From: Gammaproteobacteria bacterium
GTDB taxonomy: Bacteria; Pseudomonadota; Gammaproteobacteria; Enterobacterales; Alteromonadaceae
Assembly: GCA_018222405.1 (NCBI GenBank)
Contig: JAAFAI010000005.1
Coordinates: forward strand, 1-64,000
Direction of reading: 5' to 3'
Length of the DNA stretch: 64,000 bases
Part shown: positions 56,829-64,000 of the stretch, piece after piece
Position numbering within the stretch: the stretch's first letter is position 1
How the letters are laid out: each line of letters starts with the position of its first letter
The notes under the pieces: model-generated
The model's input: the letters and a program-made list of their open reading frames with translations, nothing else
What the model was told of the DNA's origin: nothing
Databases searched by the model: none
Made by a program: the position numbers and the translations under genes

Positions 56829-59800
56829 ATGGCTAGGATTCGGGCACACAGATCCAACCGATACGCTACAACATTCAATAAATCCCTTGTTGCACTGACA
56901 ATACTTTCAGCGCTCCATGGCGTTAACGCTCAGGAGCAGGAAGTTGAGGATAGAGCAACGTTGAACGAAGAGGAAGCTGTAGAAAAAATTGAAGTTAAGG
57001 GGATCCGCGGTAATCTTCTTAATGCACAAAATCTCAAACGTTATTCTGATACGGTAGTGGACGCCATTACCGCCGATGACATTGGAACACTGCCAGATCG
57101 CAGTGTCCTTGAAGCTATTCAGCGATTACCCGGTGTATCCATTGAACGCTTTGCAGGCCCCGATGACCCAGACCACTTTAGCGTTGAAGGCAGTGGCGCC
57201 ATTATTCGTGGCATGACCCAGACACGAAGTGAATTTAACGGGCGTGACTCTTTCACGGCTAACAGTGGTCGGGGCCTTTCTTTTCAGGATGTCTCGCCTG
57301 AGCTGATGGGCGGTGTGGATATTTACAAAAACCAGACCGCCGACATGATTGAAGGAGGAATTGGTGGTACTGTCAGCCTGCGCACCCGTAAGCCCTTTGA
57401 TTCAGAAGGTCGGGTAATTGCTTTTGGCGGCGATTACTCATACGGCGATGTGGCCGAAAAAGGCAGCCCGACATTTTCCGGGCTCTACAGCGATCGTATC
57501 GATCTTGATGAAAAAGGCGAGATTGGTTTCCTGGTTAACTACGCTAACTCGCAGCTTTACGGGGAATCACATGGTATTCAGTCTGATGCTTACGTGCAGA
57601 CCTACGCGCGTGATTTAGCCGGTGCCGAAGCCTTTACCGGCGCAGATAACAACGGCACGGTGTGGATCCCTAACGCATCGAACCTGCTTAAGAAGTTTGA
57701 CGATCGCAAACGGGAAGGTTTTGCCAGTACCCTGCAATGGGAAAACGAAGATGAAACCCTGTTGGCAACCATGCAGTACATTCGCTCGGATGCATCACTG
57801 TCGTGGCATGAACAGGCAGTTAAATATCAGGGCGGCTATTATAACCTGGATAATCGCCGCACCCGGGCGCTGGAAGGCACCGAGTTTGAATTCGATGACA
57901 ATGGCCTGTTTGGCTCCGGCACCATGGTGCAGGGCGTGGACGGATGGCGCGCCGCCGACGGCAATAATGACCGGGTAATCCGCTCATGGGAAAGCGGCGG
58001 CCGCCCGCAATTTGGCTATCCTTACCAGTTTGATTCGCGTGTCAAACAAACCGATACCCTGGTTGAGGATCTGTCGTTTAACCTTGAGTGGATGGCCACT
58101 GATGCGCTGGAGCTGGAAGCTGATGTACAGTACATCAAAGCCAAAACCCGCGACGACGATGTGGTGGTTCATACTGCCGCGTTTGCCGGTCAGGCTTATG
58201 ACGTAACCGGCAGTACACCTACCATGACCCTGATCGAGCCCTACTTCGGTTACCGGGATGCAAACCCCGACGTTTATGCCGAAGGGAATTATCCAGGCTT
58301 CACCGGCGACCCGGCAGGCGACAGCAATTACTTTCAGGATCCTACGTCTTATTTTCTACGCAGTGCCATGGATCACTGGGAACGTTCAGAGGGTGACTCT
58401 TTCGCCACGCGTCTGGATGCAACTTATCACCTCGACAGTGACGGCATTTTCACTTCTGTTCAATCTGGCGTGCGTTACGCCAAACGAGAGCAAACCGTAC
58501 GCTCCACCAGCTGGAACTGGGGGCCACTAGCGCCAGAATACACGGGAGCTGCACCGGCCGGTTGGCTCGACACTATCCCGGTAGACGCCAGTAACTTTGA
58601 ACTGGTCGACTGGTCTGACTTTCACGGGGGTGGCATTGCCAATATTCCGGGTAATCAAACCATTCATGCTACCGAGGCTTATGTGCGCTCGATTATCGCT
58701 GGCGCCCGCCCGTATATGTCGGCCGGCGGTTCCTGGGAACCCTATCCGGACCGTCCTGGTGTCGATAATAAGTACGGTATTTTTACGCCCGGTGAGGTCA
58801 ACCTGACCACTGAAGAGAATAAAGCGATCTACCTGCGGGTAAACTTTGAAGGCACAGGCGACCTGCGCTATAGCGGTAATATTGGTTTACGTTATGTTCA
58901 ACTCGACCGTCAGGCTGATGGAGCAATCACCTTCCCGGACTTAGTACCTGACTTTATGCCACCTGAAGCTTTACAGGGTGCTCCGCTGACTGCAGAGATT
59001 GTTACCGACTGGCTCAATGAGCAGATCAACGCCGGCAATTATGCCGATATAGAGGAAGCACTCGAGGCCGAAGAAAACCGCTGGATTGGCGATCAACGTA
59101 ACTACCTGTCTGATGCCGAGCGTAATTTTGGTAATGATGCTGAAGAGCGTCTGTCTGCCGAAACCGACTTTGATATGCTGTTACCCAGCTTTAACCTGAA
59201 AATCGAAGTGGCCGATGACCTCATTACCCGCTTCGCGTTTTCAAAAGCAGTAGCGCTGCCTGATATGTCCGATATCCGTAACCGGGCCACACTGGGTACT
59301 GAGTCTATCCAGGCTATCCGTCCCATCAGTAACCCTGACCCGGAAAACCCACCAGAGCCAGGTGAGAACCTGATCCAGTCGGCCTATGTGCCAGCCTGGA
59401 CCGGCTCCGGCGGTAACCCGTTCTTAAAACCGATGGAATCTACCCAGTACGATCTGGCGTTGGAGTGGTATTTTGCCGAAGTCGGTCAGTTGAGTGTGAC
59501 CTATTTCCATAAAGATCTGAAAAACTACTTTATTCAGGGTGCAGCGGTGCAGGAATACACCAACCCTACCACCGGTCAGGTCCAGTCGGCGCTGGTAAAT
59601 TCCACCACCAACGGCGGTAAAGGCAAAATGGACGGTGTTGAAATTGCCTATCAGCAATTCTACGACATGCTTCCGGCGCCATGGGACGGACTGGGTGTGC
59701 AGGCTACCTACACTTACATCAATGCGTCCGGCGTGCCCAATAACGAAGTGGATGTAGAAGATGAGAGCTGGTTAGGCGATGATTTTACCGACACCGGTAT

Positions 59801-60161
59801 TCGCGTGAGCCTGGATAATGTACCGCTGCAAGGTCAGTCAAAACATACTGCCAACATTGTTGCCATGTATGAAAAGAATGGCTGGAGTGCGCGACTGGCA
59901 TATAACTGGCGTTCACGTTACCTGCTTACTACCCGTGACGTCATCTCCAAGGCACCGCTGTTTTATAACGATATTGGTCAGTTAGACGGCTCCATATTCT
60001 ACAACTGGAACGAGAATGTTACGGTGGGTATACAAGGCACCAACCTGACCAACTCACAGTCTGAAACCATTATGGTATTGAACAACGAGGGGCTGGAAGC
60101 AGGGCGCTCGTGGTTTAAATCAGACCGCCGTCTGGCATTTGTGATTAGAGCAAACTTTTAA
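56829..60161 (+). CDS. TonB-dependent receptor, likely for xylo-oligosaccharides
   Basis: This 1110-aa outer membrane receptor has a signal peptide (ends VNAQ), an acidic linker with a TonB-box-like VEKIEVKGIRG, a plug domain (about 60-190, RYSDTVVDAITADDIGTLPDRSVLEAIQRLPGVSIERF) and a long beta-barrel ending in Phe (RLAFVIRANF). It is of the Caulobacter/Xanthomonas carbohydrate type. Neighbouring GH10, GH43 and GH115 genes suggest xylan fragments as ligand. A flavin halogenase gene follows, a very common pairing with such receptors. Confidence 0.92.
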   Translation: MARIRAHRSNRYATTFNKSLVALTILSALHGVNAQEQEVEDRATLNEEEAVEKIEVKGIRGNLLNAQNLKRYSDTVVDAITADDIGTLPDRSVLEAIQRLPGVSIERFAGPDDPDHFSVEGSGAIIRGMTQTRSEFNGRDSFTANSGRGLSFQDVSPELMGGVDIYKNQTADMIEGGIGGTVSLRTRKPFDSEGRVIAFGGDYSYGDVAEKGSPTFSGLYSDRIDLDEKGEIGFLVNYANSQLYGESHGIQSDAYVQTYARDLAGAEAFTGADNNGTVWIPNASNLLKKFDDRKREGFASTLQWENEDETLLATMQYIRSDASLSWHEQAVKYQGGYYNLDNRRTRALEGTEFEFDDNGLFGSGTMVQGVDGWRAADGNNDRVIRSWESGGRPQFGYPYQFDSRVKQTDTLVEDLSFNLEWMATDALELEADVQYIKAKTRDDDVVVHTAAFAGQAYDVTGSTPTMTLIEPYFGYRDANPDVYAEGNYPGFTGDPAGDSNYFQDPTSYFLRSAMDHWERSEGDSFATRLDATYHLDSDGIFTSVQSGVRYAKREQTVRSTSWNWGPLAPEYTGAAPAGWLDTIPVDASNFELVDWSDFHGGGIANIPGNQTIHATEAYVRSIIAGARPYMSAGGSWEPYPDRPGVDNKYGIFTPGEVNLTTEENKAIYLRVNFEGTGDLRYSGNIGLRYVQLDRQADGAITFPDLVPDFMPPEALQGAPLTAEIVTDWLNEQINAGNYADIEEALEAEENRWIGDQRNYLSDAERNFGNDAEERLSAETDFDMLLPSFNLKIEVADDLITRFAFSKAVALPDMSDIRNRATLGTESIQAIRPISNPDPENPPEPGENLIQSAYVPAWTGSGGNPFLKPMESTQYDLALEWYFAEVGQLSVTYFHKDLKNYFIQGAAVQEYTNPTTGQVQSALVNSTTNGGKGKMDGVEIAYQQFYDMLPAPWDGLGVQATYTYINASGVPNNEVDVEDESWLGDDFTDTGIRVSLDNVPLQGQSKHTANIVAMYEKNGWSARLAYNWRSRYLLTTRDVISKAPLFYNDIGQLDGSIFYNWNENVTVGIQGTNLTNSQSETIMVLNNEGLEAGRSWFKSDRRLAFVIRANF

Positions 60162-60183
60162 TCACACGATCACGGCGTAATGG

Positions 60184-60214
60184 ATCAGGTCCTGGCTAAG
60201 GGCCTGATTTTTTT
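60184..60214 (+). terminator. Terminator after the TonB receptor
   Basis: ATCAGGTCC, 7-nt loop, GGGCCTGAT (one wobble pair), then a T-run. The halogenase gene starts 16 bp later, so it may be partly uncoupled from receptor expression by read-through. Confidence 0.75.
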
Positions 60215-60229
60215 GTTTCAGGGGTAAAC

Positions 60230-61735
60230 ATGCAAACACAATTAAAAAAAATCATCATTCTGGGCGGCGGTTCCGCTGGCTGGATGACGGCTGCCGCACT
60301 AGGTAAAATTTTAAGTAAACACCCCTGTGACATTCAGGTTATTGAGTCAGAAGAAATCGGTACCGTAGGAGTTGGCGAAGCCACCATCCCGCAAATCCAG
60401 TTGTTCAACGACTTAATCGGACTGGATGAGGATACCTTTATAAAACGTACCCAGGGCACCTTTAAACTGGGGATCCAGTTTCAAAACTGGCGCAAGCCTG
60501 GCCACAGCTATTATCACGCATTTGGTGAAGTGGGTAAGAACATGGAGGGTGTCCACTTTTATCAATACTGGCTTAAAATGCGCCAGCAAGGAAAAGCTGC
60601 TCCGCTGGATGAATATACCCTGTCGTCGTTAGCCTGCAACGAAAAGCGTTTTATGCGACCGTTTGAGGCGGGCAACTCGCCCCTGTCAAACATCGCCTAT
60701 GCCTTTCATTTCGATGCCGGCCTGTACGCTAAATTTTTGCGTGAGGTAGCCGAAAGCCATGGCGTGCAGCGCACGGAAGGCAAAGTCACTGAAGTCCGTC
60801 AGCATCCGGATGGCGCTATACAGTCGTTGGTTTTAGAAAACGGCAGCGAACATGGCGCAGACTTCTTTATCGACTGCTCCGGCTTTCGCGCTCTGCTAAT
60901 CGAACAAACCCTTAAAACCGGTTATGAAGACTGGCGTCACTGGCTTCCCTGCGATCGCGCCATCACAGCGCCTTCGTCGCTCACCGAAACACCCTGGCCA
61001 TTTACCCGGGCTGCTGCTCAGCAAGCCGGTTGGCAGTGGCGTATTCCGTTGCAACACAGAGTCGGGAACGGTCACGTTTATTGCAGTGAATTTATGACCG
61101 ACGAAGAAGCAGAAAAAACCCTGCGATTGAACATTGAGGGCGATCTGCTGGCAGAGCCGAGACAAATTCGATTTATCACCGGTAAACGAAATAAGTTCTG
61201 GCACAAGAACTGCCTGGCGGTAGGCTTGTCCGGCGGCTTTATGGAGCCACTGGAGTCCACCAGCCTGCATCTGGTGCAGGTAGCGATCTCCAAATTCTTT
61301 AGTTACTTTCCGTTTCAGCAACCATGCCAGAATGATATTGACCAGTACAACTCAGAGATGGACTTTGAATTTACCCGTATCCGCGACTTTCTGATCCTGC
61401 ACTATCACGTTACCGAGCGTGAGGACACGGAGTTCTGGCGCTACTGTAAGCACATGGCTATTCCCGATACCCTGCAGGAAAAAATCGACCACTTTAAGGC
61501 TAATGGCCGCATCAGCCGCTTTAATAACGAGTTGTTCAATGATCTGAGCTGGTTTGAGGTGATGTACGGCCAGGGACTGCGTCCCGAGGGATATCACGCG
61601 CTGGCAGACATTTTTCCGGAGGAGGAACTGACCCGTCGCCTGGAAGGGATCCAAAGGGTGGTGAGAAAATCCGTAGATTACATGCCCGGCCACGCAGAGT
61701 TTATTGCTAAAACCTGTGCCGCAAACCGTGACTAA
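60230..61735 (+). CDS. Flavin-dependent tryptophan halogenase-like protein
   Basis: The 501-aa protein has the FAD site GGGSAGWMTAAALG (about 12-25), the family's catalytic Lys position in GTFKLGIQF, and the halogenase hallmark WQWRIP (about 265). GLSGGFMEPLESTSLHL is also typical. True halogenases use FADH2, chloride or bromide and oxygen. Members coupled to TonB receptors are widespread, but their substrate is unknown and they need not act on tryptophan. It overlaps the DUF6445 gene. A decayed relative lies at 32049-32160. Confidence 0.9.
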   Translation: MQTQLKKIIILGGGSAGWMTAAALGKILSKHPCDIQVIESEEIGTVGVGEATIPQIQLFNDLIGLDEDTFIKRTQGTFKLGIQFQNWRKPGHSYYHAFGEVGKNMEGVHFYQYWLKMRQQGKAAPLDEYTLSSLACNEKRFMRPFEAGNSPLSNIAYAFHFDAGLYAKFLREVAESHGVQRTEGKVTEVRQHPDGAIQSLVLENGSEHGADFFIDCSGFRALLIEQTLKTGYEDWRHWLPCDRAITAPSSLTETPWPFTRAAAQQAGWQWRIPLQHRVGNGHVYCSEFMTDEEAEKTLRLNIEGDLLAEPRQIRFITGKRNKFWHKNCLAVGLSGGFMEPLESTSLHLVQVAISKFFSYFPFQQPCQNDIDQYNSEMDFEFTRIRDFLILHYHVTEREDTEFWRYCKHMAIPDTLQEKIDHFKANGRISRFNNELFNDLSWFEVMYGQGLRPEGYHALADIFPEEELTRRLEGIQRVVRKSVDYMPGHAEFIAKTCAANRD

Positions 61736-62390
61736 TGTAAGGATGCTGCCGGTACCCGGTAGTAACCATCAGGTACTGGTGATAGACGATTTTATGCCTG
61801 CTCCGCACAAATTAATCGATTACGCGGTGGCCCGGCAACAGCCTCCAGGTGAATCGCCGGTGTACCCAGGTCTGAGGGCGCCAGTACCGCCCGGCTATCT
61901 GAAATACGCCATAGCCACCTTAAACCGGGCATTTCAGCGCGAAAAGGTAACTGCAAGGGTGAGTGATGGCGAAGCCTACTTTGCCATGGTAACCCGTGCG
62001 GCTGAAGAGTTAACGCTTGAGCAATCTATTCCCCACTTTGACCGGCCCCTGCTCAACGAGTACGCCATTGTTCATTACTTGTGTTCACCCACGTTTGGCG
62101 GCACCAGTTTTTACCGGTACAAACCTACCGCGCAGGTGGCTATTACCCGGCCAGGTCTTCACGCTTATCAACAGAGTCTGGCGCGACACCTGCAAACCTA
62201 TCCTGCTGAACGCGGCTATATAAATGGCGATACGCCGTTATTTGAACGGGTATTGCAGGTGCCCTGTGAATTTAACCGGGCGGTAATTTACCCCTGTGCG
62301 CTGCTTCACTCAGGGGATATTTCGAAACAGTTTAAAACGGATCTAAACCCGTACACCGCTCGCTTTACCGTTACCGCCTTTATACGCTAG
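61704..62390 (+). CDS. DUF6445-like protein, possible 2OG-Fe(II) oxygenase fold
   Basis: The longest frame has 228 aa from TTG 61704; GTG 61728 or ATG 61743 are equally possible starts, since the conserved part begins at HQVLVIDDFMPAP. PHFDRPLLNEYAIVHYL, GGTSFYRY, then LLHSGDI and ARFTVTAF resemble the H-x-D...H...R pattern of 2-oxoglutarate/iron oxygenases, but I have not confirmed this. It overlaps the halogenase gene and such proteins often accompany TonB receptors with halogenases. Substrate unknown. Convergent with the GH10 gene. Confidence 0.75.
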   Translation: MLKPVPQTVTNVRMLPVPGSNHQVLVIDDFMPAPHKLIDYAVARQQPPGESPVYPGLRAPVPPGYLKYAIATLNRAFQREKVTARVSDGEAYFAMVTRAAEELTLEQSIPHFDRPLLNEYAIVHYLCSPTFGGTSFYRYKPTAQVAITRPGLHAYQQSLARHLQTYPAERGYINGDTPLFERVLQVPCEFNRAVIYPCALLHSGDISKQFKTDLNPYTARFTVTAFIR

Positions 62391-63512
62391 TTACTCCGGC
62401 GTAACCAGCTCAGCCACGGCATGATAAGCCGCTTTGGGCTCGCCCTCACGATCCAGCAACAGCGGATAATCCGTGCGCCCCCGGATAGGCCAGTTGTTAC
62501 GCCAGGAATCACCATCTGTACTCCCCCAAAGCGTAACACGGCTGATGTGCCCGGCGTGTTGCAGAAAGAGACTAAACAAGTCTTTATATTTGCCGGCCAG
62601 CAATTGCTGCTGCTCCTCGGGTAGACCATCAACATAAGGGTCATAAACCGGGTGGGCGGTAAAGCTCTGGGTAATATCTGCGCCGGTATGGGCATTTTCC
62701 GGTAGCGGTAATACGGTAACGTCCAGTTCGGTAATGGCTACTTTGGTACCGGCGTTAATCAGTGCCTCAATGCTTTGCTCAACATCATTAAGGGCCGGGT
62801 AAAACAACGAATAGTGGCCCTGCATGCCCACGGCATCCACGTCAATTCCCTTACTGGCTAGTTGTTTAACCAGCCTAACCGCCCCCGATACTTTTTGCGG
62901 CTTATACATATTGTAATCGTTGTAGTATAGCTCGGCAGTGGGATCGGCCTGCCTGGCATATTTAAAGGCGTATTCTATGTAGTCGTCGCCGATGATGCGT
63001 CGCCAGGGAGTATCGCGTAGAGAGCCGTCTTCATTAAGCGCTTCGTTGACGACATCCCAACCCGTCACTCGCCCTTTATAGCGGCCCACCAGAGTGAAGA
63101 TATGCGCGCGCAGGCGGGCAAGTAGTTCTTCCCGGCTTACTGCTTTGCCTGCCTCATCCTCAAACACCCAGTCTGGTGTTTGCTGGTGCCACACCAGGGT
63201 ATGGCCAATCACTTTACCGTTACATTGTTCAGCAATGCGGATTAACTGATCGGCCATGGCAAAGGAAAAAACACCCGGCTCTGGTTGAATATGCTGCCAT
63301 TTCATCGCATTTTCGGCGGTGTATGCATTAAATTCACGACAAACTGGTGCATTTTTGGCCGGCAGCGTTGACCGCAACTCGCTTGATTTTACCGCAGTGC
63401 CAATTAAAAAATGTCCGTTATATTTGTCGGCCAGGCCGGCGGCTGAATTAGCGGCGCAGCCAGTAAGAAGACAAGGCAGAATTAACGAGACAGTCAGGCG
63501 ACTCAACATCAT
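62391..63512 (-). CDS. GH10 endo-1,4-beta-xylanase lipoprotein
   Basis: The 373-aa lipoprotein (LTGCAAN lipobox) has a single GH10 barrel. The acid/base Glu lies in GWDVVNEALNEDGS and the nucleophile Glu in VAITELDVTVLP. HTLVWHQQTPDWVF and ENAMKWQHIQPEPGVF are further GH10 signatures. It cuts the xylan main chain and yields the oligosaccharides used by the GH43 and GH3 enzymes. There is no carbohydrate-binding module. It stands 9 bp after the GH3 gene and is probably co-transcribed with it. Confidence 0.95.
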   Translation of the reverse strand: MMLSRLTVSLILPCLLTGCAANSAAGLADKYNGHFLIGTAVKSSELRSTLPAKNAPVCREFNAYTAENAMKWQHIQPEPGVFSFAMADQLIRIAEQCNGKVIGHTLVWHQQTPDWVFEDEAGKAVSREELLARLRAHIFTLVGRYKGRVTGWDVVNEALNEDGSLRDTPWRRIIGDDYIEYAFKYARQADPTAELYYNDYNMYKPQKVSGAVRLVKQLASKGIDVDAVGMQGHYSLFYPALNDVEQSIEALINAGTKVAITELDVTVLPLPENAHTGADITQSFTAHPVYDPYVDGLPEEQQQLLAGKYKDLFSLFLQHAGHISRVTLWGSTDGDSWRNNWPIRGRTDYPLLLDREGEPKAAYHAVAELVTPE

Positions 63513-63521
63513 CAGGCTCCT

Positions 63522-64000
63522 CTACTGCAACTCAATACGTGTGTGGGCAACTTTTTCCGGCTTACCAAAGCCTGGCTGACCATCGCCCATGTACACATCG
63601 AGTGCACCGGTATAAGGGACTTTTTGCCCTTGCTCGTTAATGTAAACCAGCTCGTCTGCACTCAGCGTAAGTGTAACCGTCTGCGCTTCACCTGCGCCAA
63701 TCTCCGTACGGGTAAAGCCTTTAAGACTAAGTTTAGGTGTATCTACCGGAGCATCCGGCATGCTCACATAAATCTGAGTAACCTGACTGGCAGCCTGTTC
63801 GCCCAGGTTGCTAAGTTCTACCTGCAGCGTTAAATCCTCACCAGAAGCCAGTGATGCAGGGGCTTGTAAGTTGCTATATTGCATGGCGCTGTAACCAAGG
63901 CCATAACCGAAAGGATAAAGTACATCGCCTTCGAAGTAGCGGTAGGTCCGATTCGTCATGGCATAATCATCCAGCGGCGCAAACCCATCAAGATTTTTGT
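63522..64000 (-). CDS. GH3 beta-glycosidase, C-terminal part
   Basis: Only the last 159 codons are in the window; the frame stays open to base 64000 (KNLDGFAPLDDYAMTNRTYRYFEGDVLYPFGYGLGY). This YPFGYGLSY motif and the following fibronectin-III-like domain (LTLQVELSNLGEQAASQVTQIYVS) are typical of the C-terminus of GH3 beta-xylosidases and beta-glucosidases. The catalytic domains lie outside. An apparent start at 63959 is an internal Met. It precedes the GH10 gene in the same operon. Confidence 0.9.
   Translation of the reverse strand, partial: KNLDGFAPLDDYAMTNRTYRYFEGDVLYPFGYGLGYSAMQYSNLQAPASLASGEDLTLQVELSNLGEQAASQVTQIYVSMPDAPVDTPKLSLKGFTRTEIGAGEAQTVTLTLSADELVYINEQGQKVPYTGALDVYMGDGQPGFGKPEKVAHTRIELQ

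Noticed and set aside
56594..56878. A 94-codon minus-strand frame upstream of the TonB receptor.
   Set aside because: It overlaps the receptor start, lacks a ribosome site and covers the AT-rich promoter region.

Overview
The window looks like chromosomal DNA of a marine, polysaccharide-degrading gammaproteobacterium, most probably Alteromonadales (Alteromonadaceae-like). The reasons are the gammaproteobacterial 16S 5' end, a trmA-fabR...sthA neighbourhood that partly matches the E. coli order, TIGR04219, DUF2333 and DUF5610 proteins, a psp operon, a PEP-CTERM-like protein, and a long xylan locus with TonB receptors and flavin halogenases. Family assignments come from reading motifs; no database search was run.

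Layout. 1-528: 5' end of a 16S rRNA gene on the minus strand with its boxA leader and two rRNA promoters. 529-15042: housekeeping and signalling genes: a membrane-anchored RRM protein, a DUF5610 protein, trmA, fabR divergent from a delta-9 desaturase with a FabR-type operator between them, two 743-aa REC/DUF3369/EAL proteins (one in an operon with a histidine kinase), sthA, a small secreted protein and a TIGR03899-like protein. 15054-19346: cysJIH for assimilatory sulfate reduction. 19437-21254: TIGR04219 barrel and DUF2333 protein.

21321-24413: phage-shock region. pspA, pspC and a small membrane protein gene follow a sigma-54 promoter with two upstream PspF-like sites. Next to them lies a nearly perfect tandem duplication (about 566 bp, 787-bp period). 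Each copy carries its own sigma-54 promoter, a 92-aa exported protein gene, a coupled 55-aa single-span membrane protein gene not previously listed because of its size, and a terminator. Each is preceded by the same paired 17-bp PspF-like sites. This is my best candidate for an undescribed system: a duplicated accessory unit of the phage-shock regulon.

24406-28590: dusA, with a 3.2-kb mini-island inserted in its 5' end. The island has 14-bp att repeats, an integrase cut off after its first catalytic arginine, and an AbiEi/AbiEii-type toxin-antitoxin pair preceded by two large inverted repeats (22-23-bp arms, 7-bp spacer). The displaced original dusA 5' end survives at the far side. 28838-31765: a phosphodiesterase-like protein plus GNAT operon, and a PEP-CTERM-like exported protein.

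32049-64000: xylan utilisation. It opens with the fused remains of a TonB receptor/halogenase locus. Then come manD with a TRAP transporter (uronate/aldonate branch), GH43 plus an MFS sugar porter, GH43 plus GH115, xylR divergent from xylB-xylA, a sialate-O-acetylesterase-like esterase, GH9, a large TonB-dependent receptor with flavin halogenase and DUF6445 partners, GH10 xylanase and the end of a GH3 enzyme. Together they would bind and cut (glucurono)(arabino)xylan, remove acetyl, arabinosyl and glucuronosyl side groups, import xylose and uronate, and feed xylose into the pentose phosphate pathway. An AT-rich insert (about 39750-41110) with an unknown anchored protein and two unrelated hydrolase genes interrupts the locus.
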